Below are positions 1-5,202 of a DNA stretch of 5,824 bases, piece by piece (positions within the stretch are counted from its first letter, which is position 1; the number at the start of each line of letters is the position of its first letter). The notes below the pieces were generated by a model. The model was not told the origin of the DNA. It worked only from the letters and a program-made list of their open reading frames with translations, and searched no databases. Both the position numbers and the translations under genes were made by a program. This DNA is from Planctomycetota bacterium (GTDB lineage Bacteria; Planctomycetota; Phycisphaerae; WQYP01): NCBI GenBank assembly GCA_021805585.1, contig JAJZEY010000348.1, forward strand, positions 1-5,824. Reading direction: 5' to 3'.

Positions 1-85
1 CGATGTACTGTGTTTCGGCATAGCGACCATAGCTGGCAATGATGTCCTGCGTCAACTGGGCAAGATCCTGTTTGTCGGTGCTCAA
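1..85 (-). CDS. 5' end of an unidentified leftward gene (partial, TTG start)
   Basis: Read leftward from a TTG at 85-83, the frame stays open for 28 codons to the window edge. It begins MSTDKQDLAQ and continues with an amphipathic stretch containing DIIASYGRY. An AGGAG sits 7 bases upstream of the TTG, which is the main evidence that this is a true start. The composition (Asp, Gln, Ala, Leu) looks like an ordinary soluble N-terminal helix, with no signal peptide. The pattern of an Ile-rich helix followed by SY recalls the N-terminus of EpsC-type serine O-acetyltransferases, but 28 residues are too few to assign a function, so this is only a guess. The gene is divergent from the decarboxylase gene and shares the 86-367 intergenic region with it. 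The rest lies outside the window. Confidence 0.65.
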   Translation of the reverse strand, partial: MSTDKQDLAQLTQDIIASYGRYAETQYI

Positions 86-92
86 GGGCAAT

Positions 93-97
93 CTCCT
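93..97 (-). promoter_or_regulatory. Ribosome binding site for the leftward partial gene
   Basis: On the minus strand this reads AGGAG, a full Shine-Dalgarno core. It is separated by 7 bases from the TTG codon at 85-83. It decides the start of the leftward gene, because no ATG or GTG is equally well placed. Confidence 0.65.
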
Positions 98-120
98 GCA
101 AACCAAAGTATGGTAGTTTA

Positions 121-154
121 GGCCAGTCAGGGCGGCAGGGCCAGTGGCGGGCGG
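121..154. repeat. Imperfect tandem direct repeat in the divergent intergenic region
   Basis: GGCCAGT followed by GGGCGG occurs twice: at 121-127 with 130-135, and at 139-145 with 149-154. The spacer inside the unit is 2 bases in the first copy and 3 in the second. The unit period is about 18 bases, close to two helical turns, which would suit a pair of protein-binding half-sites between two divergent genes. It may equally be chance in GC-rich sequence. No function is assigned. Confidence 0.35.
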
Positions 155-165
155 ACCAAGCCCCA

Positions 166-289
166 ATTTTTGCGGGGTCTGCCCGTTCATATCTGGAAGG
201 GAAAATATTGCATAGCATAGATAGTTGTGGCATCGGCGTGACCGAGCACTCACGACATTCCCGATAAAAACGGGCAGACCCATTTTGCG
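166..289. repeat. REPIN/MITE-like element: 13-bp inverted repeats flanked by short direct repeats
   Basis: GGGTCTGCCCGTT at 175-187 and AACGGGCAGACCC at 269-281 are perfect inverted repeats around an 81-base interior. Directly outside them lie ATTTTTGCG (166-174) and ATTTTGCG (282-289), a direct repeat differing by one T, as expected of an aged target-site duplication. The left arm can also fold on its own (CGGG 173-176 with CCCG 182-185), so each arm resembles a short REP hairpin. The interior has nested complementarity: GGGAA 199-203 with TTCCC 258-262, TCGG 233-236 with CCGA 242-245, and GTG 227-229 with CAC 247-249. There is no ORF inside. Inverted pairs of REP hairpins about 100 bases long are known as REPINs, mobilised in trans by RAYT transposases; MITEs have the same outline. 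A structured 5' leader RNA for the downstream gene, or a pair of operators, are the alternatives. Only other copies in the genome would settle this. Confidence 0.5.
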
Positions 290-328
290 GGGCGTGGCGG
301 CGGCAATTGCGGATGGCGGCCTCCCCGC
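287..328. other. Short inverted repeat upstream of the decarboxylase gene
   Basis: GCGGGG at 287-292 is matched by CCCCGC at 323-328, with 30 bases between them. The interior contains the 8-base palindrome GCAATTGC (303-310). It overlaps the candidate -35 region, so it could be an operator or a leader stem. There is no T-tract after it, so it does not look like an intrinsic terminator. Such short GC-rich pairs arise often by chance here. Confidence 0.2.
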
Positions 329-335
329 CTAATAT
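307..335 (+). promoter_or_regulatory. Candidate promoter for the rightward gene cluster
   Basis: TTGCGG (307-312) and TAATAT (330-335) are spaced by 17 bases, matching sigma-70-type -35/-10 boxes at 3 of 6 and 4 of 6 positions. Transcription would begin near 342 and give a leader of about 26 bases that includes the ribosome binding site at 354-358. The match is weak. If transcription starts further upstream, the inverted-repeat element would be part of the leader. Confidence 0.25.
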
Positions 336-367
336 CTTGGAAGTGAATGGCCTAAGGAAAAACGTGC

Positions 368-1891
368 ATGGCGTATGACGACCTTCAATCCTTTCTTACC
401 GCTCTGGAAAAGGCCGGCGAACTGCGCCGTATTTCCGCAACCGTAGATCCCGTGTTGGAGGTGGCGGAAATTGCCGATCGCGTCAGCAAGTCACCGACGC
501 GCAGCGGCCGATGGCCGGCCTCCGGACCGCCGCCCTTCGGCGGGGCGAATCCGTTGCACGGCACGCAGGGAACCAATCAGGCACTGTTGTTTGAGCAGGT
601 TAAAGGAAGCGATATTCCCCTGGCGATTAACACGTTTGGTTCCTATGACCGGCTGCATAAGGCGCTGGGGTGCGATAACCTGGATGTTTTAGCCAGCCGC
701 ATCGCGGAGCTTACCAAACCCGAACCGCCGGTCGGCCTGATGGACAAAATTCGCAAGGGGCTGGACCTGCTTAAATTGGCCGGCTACGGCCCGAAAGTGC
801 GTTCCGGTGCCGCCCTGTGCCAGCAGGTGGTGCACACCGATGATGCGGACATTACCAAATTGCCGGTGATTCAATGCTGGCCTAAGGATGGCGGCAAATA
901 TATTACACTGGGCCAGGTGATTACCCGGCATCCGGAAACCGGAGCGCGGAACATGGGCATGTACCGCGTGCAGGTGTTTGATAAAAAACTCACCGCGATG
1001 CACTGGCACATGCATCATGATGGCGCGCGGCATTTTCGGGCCTGGAAAAAGCTGGGCAAGCCGTGCCCGCTGGCGATTGTGCTTGGCGGGGAAAGCGTGC
1101 TGCCTTATTCCGCCACCGCGCCGCTGCCGCCGGGAATTGATGAACATCTTTTTGCGGGTTTTTTAATGGGCCGCGGGCTGGACCTTGTGGCGTGTAAAAC
1201 CATTCCTCTGGAAGTTCCGGCCAACGCGGAAATAGTCATTGAAGGCTTTGTGGATCCGGTCCAGACCATTCTGGAAGGGCCGTTTGGCGACCACACCGGC
1301 TTTTATTCACTGGCGGACCAGTATCCGGTCTTTCGTGTGACGGCTATAACACATCGGAAAAATCCGGTTTATCCGACCACTATTGTCGGCAAGCCGCCGC
1401 AGGAAGATTATTATCTGGGCAAGGCGACGGAACGACTGTTTCTGCCGCTGCTGAAAATTTTGATACCGGACATCGTGGATTATGACCTGCCTATGTTCGG
1501 AGCGTTTCATAACTGTGCGGTGCTGAAAATCCGCAAGGATTATCCGTACCATGCGCGCAAGGTGATTCACGCGGTCTGGGGTGCGGGGCAGATGGCCTGG
1601 ACCAAAATGGTGATCGTGGTGGATGAACATGTGGACGTGCACAATCTGGATGATGTGCTGTTTCATGTGGCGGCCAATGTGGACCCGCGGCGGGATACAT
1701 TTATCGCCGAAGGGCCGCTGGACATTCTTGACCATGCCGCACCGTTCATGGGTGCGGGCAGCAAAATGGGAATTGACGCGACGCGGAAATGGCCGGGCGA
1801 AGGCACGGTTCGCGACTGGCCGGAGGAAATTTCCATGGATGAGGCGACCATCGCCACAGTGAGCCGCCGGTGGAAGGAATACGGCTTTTGA
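368..1891 (+). CDS. UbiD-family prenylated-FMN-dependent (de)carboxylase
   Basis: This 507-residue protein is full length for the UbiD family. These are cytoplasmic enzymes that use prenylated FMN, made by a UbiX partner, to decarboxylate aromatic or unsaturated acids reversibly, for example in ubiquinone or menaquinone synthesis. The cofactor and metal site motif N-x-G-x-YR is present (N195, R200). The acidic motif EGPFGDHTG supplies E303 and D308, completing the Arg-Glu-Asp/Glu catalytic set with the spacing known from fungal Fdc1. Other family blocks are the MHWHMHHDGARH segment, APLPPGIDE, TIVGKPPQED and the C-terminal GSKMGIDATRKWP. The start is fixed by an in-frame TAA at 353-355 and by AAGGA at 354-358, 9 bases before the ATG. 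Residues 43-70 are a Pro/Gly-rich insertion not usual for the family. The substrate cannot be read from sequence; a menaquinone-pathway role (UbiD homologue of the futalosine route) is a reasonable inference. No ubiX is visible. gltX follows after 39 bases. Confidence 0.95.
   Translation: MAYDDLQSFLTALEKAGELRRISATVDPVLEVAEIADRVSKSPTRSGRWPASGPPPFGGANPLHGTQGTNQALLFEQVKGSDIPLAINTFGSYDRLHKALGCDNLDVLASRIAELTKPEPPVGLMDKIRKGLDLLKLAGYGPKVRSGAALCQQVVHTDDADITKLPVIQCWPKDGGKYITLGQVITRHPETGARNMGMYRVQVFDKKLTAMHWHMHHDGARHFRAWKKLGKPCPLAIVLGGESVLPYSATAPLPPGIDEHLFAGFLMGRGLDLVACKTIPLEVPANAEIVIEGFVDPVQTILEGPFGDHTGFYSLADQYPVFRVTAITHRKNPVYPTTIVGKPPQEDYYLGKATERLFLPLLKILIPDIVDYDLPMFGAFHNCAVLKIRKDYPYHARKVIHAVWGAGQMAWTKMVIVVDEHVDVHNLDDVLFHVAANVDPRRDTFIAEGPLDILDHAAPFMGAGSKMGIDATRKWPGEGTVRDWPEEISMDEATIATVSRRWKEYGF
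494..577 (+). other. Pro/Gly-rich in-frame insertion in the UbiD-family gene, with a GC hairpin
   Basis: Between DRVSKS and QALLFEQVKG, where family members I remember usually have only a few residues before ALLFE-VKG, this protein has about 28 extra residues rich in Pro, Gly, Ser and Arg. The DNA holds a perfect 6-bp hairpin, CCGCCG (527-532) with CGGCGG (538-543) and a 5-base loop, plus a GGCCGATGGCCGGCC dyad just before it. The reading frame is intact and all catalytic residues lie downstream. It could be a surface loop, a species-specific expansion, or a small palindromic insertion that kept the frame. The boundaries are my estimate from memory of the family. Confidence 0.5.
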
Positions 1892-1930
1892 GTTTCAGTT
1901 CTTCAATGATCAATCGGGAAAAATGAATTT

Positions 1931-3577
1931 ATGACCGACAGTTCGAATACCGTTGTCACACCGGTTCGCACGCGATTCGCTCCATCCCCAACCGGCTTTT
2001 TACATGTGGGAGGCGCGCGAACCGCGCTGTTCAACTGGCTTTATGCGCGGAAAAATAACGGGCAATTTGTGTTGCGGATCGAAGATACCGATCAGGTGCG
2101 ATCCACAGCTGAATCCGCGGCGGGCATTCTAAGTGATTTGCAATGGCTGGGATTAAACTGGGATTTCGGCCCTGTTCCGGGCGCGGGTAAAAACGAATAT
2201 TTTCAGAGCACCCGCCTGGATATTTATAACCAATATCTTCATGACCTGATCGGGCGCGGTCTGGCCTATGAAGCGTACGAAACGCCACCGCAGCTTGCCG
2301 CCATGCGACTGGCGGCGGAAAAGGCCAAAAAGCCGTTCCGCTACCGCCGGAACATGCCGGGCCGTGCCGCCAAAGGTGAAGGCCCCTGCGTGATTCGTTT
2401 TGCCATGCCGTGGGAGGAAATTCATTTTGTCGATGAAATTCTGGGCGATATCCGCGTGGCCGGCGATGAACATGATGATATTGTCATACGCAAATCGGAT
2501 GGCTTTCCAACCTATCATTTCGCGGTGGTGGTGGACGATCATCTGATGGGCATTACGCATGTGCTCCGTGCGCAGGAGCATCTGATGAACACGCCGAAGC
2601 ATCTGGGCCTGTATGCCGCGCTTGGCTGGCCGCCGCCGCGCCACGCGCACATGCCGCTGGTGTTTAACATGGACAACACGAAAATGTCCAAGCGCGACAA
2701 AGCCAAAGCGGCGCGTCAGGCCTTGCAGCTTTATGCCCGCCAGAAAAATGATCCGGATTATGCCGGTCTGGCCGATCGTGTGAAAACCGATCGGCAGGCG
2801 ATTGTGGATTTTGTGGGCAAGAAGAATGACGACACCGCGATCGCCGCGCTGCTGGCCGGGGCCATTGGCGTTTCGCTGCCGGAAATTGATGTTCAGGATT
2901 TCCGCCGCAGCGGTTACATGGCCGATGCTTTGCTGAATTTTATAGCCCTGATCGGCTGGTCGCCCGGAGAGAATCGCGAGATTTTGACCCGTGCGGAAAT
3001 GCTGAATTTGTTTTCGCTGGAGACCATCGGCAAAACCAGCGGTCGGTTTGACCGCAAAAAACTTCAGTGGATGAATGGCGAATACATACGCCGTACGCCC
3101 GCGGACCGTCTGGTTTCCGCCGTGGGCAGCTTCTGCAAAGTGACGGATTACCCGCTGGCAAATGCCGACGAATCCAGCCTGCGGCAAATTCTGGCCATGT
3201 ATCAGGAACGGATGGCCACATTTGGCGAAATGGCCGAAAATTCCCGGTTCTTTTTCGTTGAACCTCAAATTGACGCCGCCGCGGGTGAAAAATTCATTGT
3301 CCGGAATCAGGGCTGGCGGTGGCTGGCACCGATTCATACTATACTTTCCGCCGTGGCGGCCTGGGATGCGGCCGCGCTTGATCCGGCCATGGAACGGATT
3401 ATTGCCATGGGCGAAAAGCGGGGCGAAGCTGCGCAAGTTTTGCGCGTTGCCGTGGCCGGGGGAGCGGTTTCTCCGCCGCTGCTGGAAACCATTCTGCTGC
3501 TGGGGCGCCAGCGAACGCTGGATCGTGTGGGGCGGGCGTTGAAGCAATTTACGCCGGCGGACTCATCGGCGGGATAA
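1931..3577 (+). CDS. gltX: Glutamyl-tRNA synthetase (GluRS), non-zinc type with an insert after KMSKR
   Basis: This class Ib aminoacyl-tRNA synthetase charges tRNA-Glu with glutamate in the cytoplasm; in many bacteria it also charges tRNA-Gln for later amidation. The N-terminal Rossmann domain carries the HIGH-equivalent in APSPTGFLHVGGAR (residues 17-30), then LRIEDTD and the second signature KMSKR (251-255). The helical anticodon-binding region runs from about 340 to the end. At 548 residues it is longer than the usual 465-500. Most of the excess is a segment of roughly 65 residues between KMSKR and the conserved SGYMADALLNF block (about 259-324). The CxC pair that binds zinc in E. coli GluRS is replaced (A115, E117), so it should be zinc-free. 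The start is bounded by an in-frame TGA at 1907-1909; GGGA at 1916-1919 is a distant, modest ribosome binding site. It lies 39 bases after the UbiD-family gene, suggesting co-transcription. Confidence 0.97.
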   Translation: MTDSSNTVVTPVRTRFAPSPTGFLHVGGARTALFNWLYARKNNGQFVLRIEDTDQVRSTAESAAGILSDLQWLGLNWDFGPVPGAGKNEYFQSTRLDIYNQYLHDLIGRGLAYEAYETPPQLAAMRLAAEKAKKPFRYRRNMPGRAAKGEGPCVIRFAMPWEEIHFVDEILGDIRVAGDEHDDIVIRKSDGFPTYHFAVVVDDHLMGITHVLRAQEHLMNTPKHLGLYAALGWPPPRHAHMPLVFNMDNTKMSKRDKAKAARQALQLYARQKNDPDYAGLADRVKTDRQAIVDFVGKKNDDTAIAALLAGAIGVSLPEIDVQDFRRSGYMADALLNFIALIGWSPGENREILTRAEMLNLFSLETIGKTSGRFDRKKLQWMNGEYIRRTPADRLVSAVGSFCKVTDYPLANADESSLRQILAMYQERMATFGEMAENSRFFFVEPQIDAAAGEKFIVRNQGWRWLAPIHTILSAVAAWDAAALDPAMERIIAMGEKRGEAAQVLRVAVAGGAVSPPLLETILLLGRQRTLDRVGRALKQFTPADSSAG

Positions 3578-3616
3578 ATCCAAGGCGGCATTGGTTGAAC
3601 AGGAATAAAGGCGGAG

Positions 3617-3645
3617 TTGCCAGCGGGGTGGACGGCGGCTACGCT
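3617..3645 (+). promoter_or_regulatory. Candidate promoter for clpP
   Basis: TTGCCA (3617-3622, 5 of 6 to the -35 consensus) lies 17 bases before TACGCT (3640-3645, 3 of 6 to the -10 consensus). Transcription would start near 3652 and give a leader of about 28 bases. The 102-base gap before clpP is the longest within the rightward cluster, which makes an internal promoter plausible. The -10 box is poor. The T-run at 3656-3661 has no convincing GC stem before it, so I do not call a terminator here. Confidence 0.25.
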
Positions 3646-3668
3646 TAAACGACGGTTTTTTCTCTTGC

Positions 3669-3673
3669 AGGAG
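3669..3673 (+). promoter_or_regulatory. Ribosome binding site that fixes the clpP start
   Basis: AGGAG is placed 6 bases before the ATG at 3680. This favours that ATG over the in-frame TTG at 3617, which has no comparable site and would add 21 residues without resemblance to ClpP. Confidence 0.75.
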
Positions 3674-3679
3674 TCTTAC

Positions 3680-4402
3680 ATGCTGAAGTTTTCCGGCGAC
3701 CCCGCCAATGTCATCCGCGAGGCGTATCTGAACAGCCCCACAGCCAACACGCTGGTTCCTATTGTCGTCGAACGCAGTGGCCGAGGGGAACGTTCTTATG
3801 ACATTTTTTCGAGACTGTTGCGCGACCGCGTGATTTTCATGGCCGGACCGGTTGATGATGAAGTCGCCAACCTGGTTATCGCCCAGTTGCTTTTTCTGTC
3901 CAATGAGGATTCCAAGACGGATATTCATTTTTATATCAACAGCCCGGGCGGTTCGGTGACCGCCGGTCTGGCAATTTATGACACCATGCAGTTCCTGCGG
4001 TGCGATGTGGCCACCACATGTGTCGGTCTTGCGGCCAGCATGGGGGCATGGCTTCTGGCGGCGGGGCGCAAAGGCAAGCGGTTCGCATTGCCGAACAGCC
4101 GCGTCATGATTCACCAGCCTCTTATTTCCGGCGTGATGCAGGGCACGGCGACGGACTTGTCCATTGAAGCCCGTGAAATGCTGCGTTTAAGAACCAGAAT
4201 GTACGAGATTATGTCGTTTCATACCGGACAAACGGTGGAAAAGGTTCATCGCGATTGTGACCGCAACCTGTGGCTGGAAGCCGATGAAGCGATTGCCTAT
4301 GGCGTGGTGGATAAAAAGCTGGAACGAATGCCCGAATCGCCTGTTGTCCGCGGAAGCGACCTTGCACCGCCGGACGGAACCACCGATTCAGCGGACCAGT
4401 AA
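3680..4402 (+). CDS. clpP: ATP-dependent Clp protease proteolytic subunit ClpP
   Basis: ClpP is a serine peptidase (family S14) that forms a barrel of two heptameric rings and degrades proteins unfolded by ClpX or ClpA/ClpC in the cytoplasm. The protein has 240 residues from the ATG supported by AGGAG. The catalytic triad is complete: S120 in [10 protein letters not shown]145 in VMIHQP and D192 in HRDCDRN. The family blocks [25 protein letters not shown] and [12 protein letters not shown] are intact. It is longer than typical mature ClpP (about 195-207) because of some extra N-terminal residues and a C-terminal tail of roughly 25 residues after DKKLERMP, rich in Pro, Asp and Ser. The loop after the catalytic His ([11 protein letters not shown]) is one residue longer than in E. 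coli. No Clp ATPase gene is in the window. The lipoprotein gene follows after 45 bases. Confidence 0.96.
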   Translation: MLKFSGDPANVIREAYLNSPTANTLVPIVVERSGRGERSYDIFSRLLRDRVIFMAGPVDDEVANLVIAQLLFLSNEDSKTDIHFYINSPGGSVTAGLAIYDTMQFLRCDVATTCVGLAASMGAWLLAAGRKGKRFALPNSRVMIHQPLISGVMQGTATDLSIEAREMLRLRTRMYEIMSFHTGQTVEKVHRDCDRNLWLEADEAIAYGVVDKKLERMPESPVVRGSDLAPPDGTTDSADQ

Positions 4403-4447
4403 TGTCGGCGGGTTCATATTTCCACCGGATACGAGCGAGTTAATCTT

Positions 4448-5143
4448 ATGCCGCAATGCAGCGCTGATGTAAGCCAACGGTTGGTTGGAATGTGCCGGCG
4501 AATTTCATTTAAGCTTCGCACCACCATGCGTCCTCTGGCGGGATATCTGACGATTTTCGGCCTGTCGGGTCTGCTGGCGGGTTGCGCCAATTATGCAAAG
4601 AATGCGCCGTTTTACCGCCAGAACGTGGCGTTGCAGAATCAGAACACGCTGCTTGCAAGTCAATTAAAAATTGAGCGCGTAAAGGTCGCGGACCTTCAAG
4701 AACAGTTGGCGGCAAAAACGCCCCGCCTCGCCACGTTGCCCCCGCAGCGGCTTGGCCAGTTGTTTACGGTAACCAGCGTCAGCATTTCCGGCGATACGCG
4801 ATCCAGTCGGCTGGGGAACTATCCTAAACTCCGCGGATTCCGCATTTTTGTGCGCACCGGCATGGCCGGTGGAATGGCTTTGCCGGCCACGGGCCAATTT
4901 GTGCTTGAAGCGTTTGACCTTGCCGCACCGGCCGGGCAGGAACGCATCGGTCGGTGGGTGTTTACGCCCATAGAATCAAAGAAAGACTGGTATGGCATGT
5001 TCGGCATGAATGTCTTTGCGTTTGATTGCCCGTGGAAGCGGCCACCTTCACACCGGCAACTGACGTTTAAAGTGGCATTTACCGATGCGTTAACCGGGCA
5101 ACTTTTTACAGCACAGCGGCTGGTGAAGGTGCGCATCAAATAA
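4448..5143 (+). CDS. Predicted lipoprotein with a coiled coil and a C-terminal beta-rich domain, function unknown
   Basis: A hydrophobic segment (about residues 29-45) ends in the lipobox LLAGC, with the lipidated Cys at residue 46 of this reading. Ala at +2 predicts outer-membrane sorting by the E. coli rule. Next comes a heptad-patterned helix (about 57-90, containing NVALQNQNTLLASQL), then a domain of about 130 residues with alternating beta-type segments. Its motifs include GRWVFTP, CPWKRPPSHRQLTFKV and a C-terminal VKVRI strand. I remember similar W-F and PW...P-H...L patterns in unnamed planctomycete lipoproteins, but have not checked this. The start is uncertain: the ATG at 4448 gives a 45-residue leader; ATG 4490 gives 31; ATG 4526 gives a typical 19-residue lipoprotein signal (MRPLAGYL...). 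None has a strong ribosome binding site. It is likely transcribed with clpP, 45 bases upstream. The role is unknown, perhaps structural in the envelope. Confidence 0.85.
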   Translation: MPQCSADVSQRLVGMCRRISFKLRTTMRPLAGYLTIFGLSGLLAGCANYAKNAPFYRQNVALQNQNTLLASQLKIERVKVADLQEQLAAKTPRLATLPPQRLGQLFTVTSVSISGDTRSSRLGNYPKLRGFRIFVRTGMAGGMALPATGQFVLEAFDLAAPAGQERIGRWVFTPIESKKDWYGMFGMNVFAFDCPWKRPPSHRQLTFKVAFTDALTGQLFTAQRLVKVRIK

Positions 5144-5160
5144 TTGTGGGGCGGCTTACC

Positions 5161-5176
5161 GCGCATAATAGTGCGC
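5161..5176. terminator. Weak hairpin between convergent genes, possible bidirectional terminator
   Basis: GCGCA (5161-5165) pairs with TGCGC (5172-5176) across the 6-base loop TAATAG. It sits in the 59-base gap between the ends of the lipoprotein gene and the convergent caspase-like gene, where a terminator is expected. The stem is only 5 bp and neither side has a T-tract, so the call rests mainly on position. Confidence 0.15.
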
Positions 5177-5202
5177 CCAATCCATGGCTGTGGTGGGGCG
5201 GG

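Noticed and set aside
689..1147. 152-codon minus-strand open frame opposite the UbiD-family gene (and a similar one at 1307-1735)
   Set aside because: Both are antisense to conserved UbiD motifs; their His/Arg-rich composition and lack of ribosome binding sites mark them as shadows.
1923..1934. ATG-AAT-TTA-TGA, a three-codon ORF whose stop overlaps the gltX ATG
   Set aside because: It could be a leader peptide with translational coupling, but a three-codon ORF arises easily by chance and nothing else supports it.
2153..3547. 464-codon open frame on the minus strand opposite gltX
   Set aside because: It lies entirely antisense to a clear gltX. The product is rich in His, Arg, Gln and Gly with no recognisable domain, as expected from the complement of a codon-biased gene.
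3647..3661. T-run after AAAC-GACG-GTTT as a terminator between gltX and clpP
   Set aside because: The stem is only four mostly A-T pairs, too weak for an intrinsic terminator, and it lies just upstream of the clpP ribosome binding site.
3617..3679. Upstream TTG start extending ClpP by 21 residues
   Set aside because: No ribosome binding site precedes the TTG, the added residues do not resemble ClpP, and the ATG at 3680 has AGGAG at ideal spacing.
368..5143. The four rightward genes as one dedicated novel pathway
   Set aside because: Three are standard housekeeping families with unrelated roles; close spacing alone supports co-transcription, not a shared new function.
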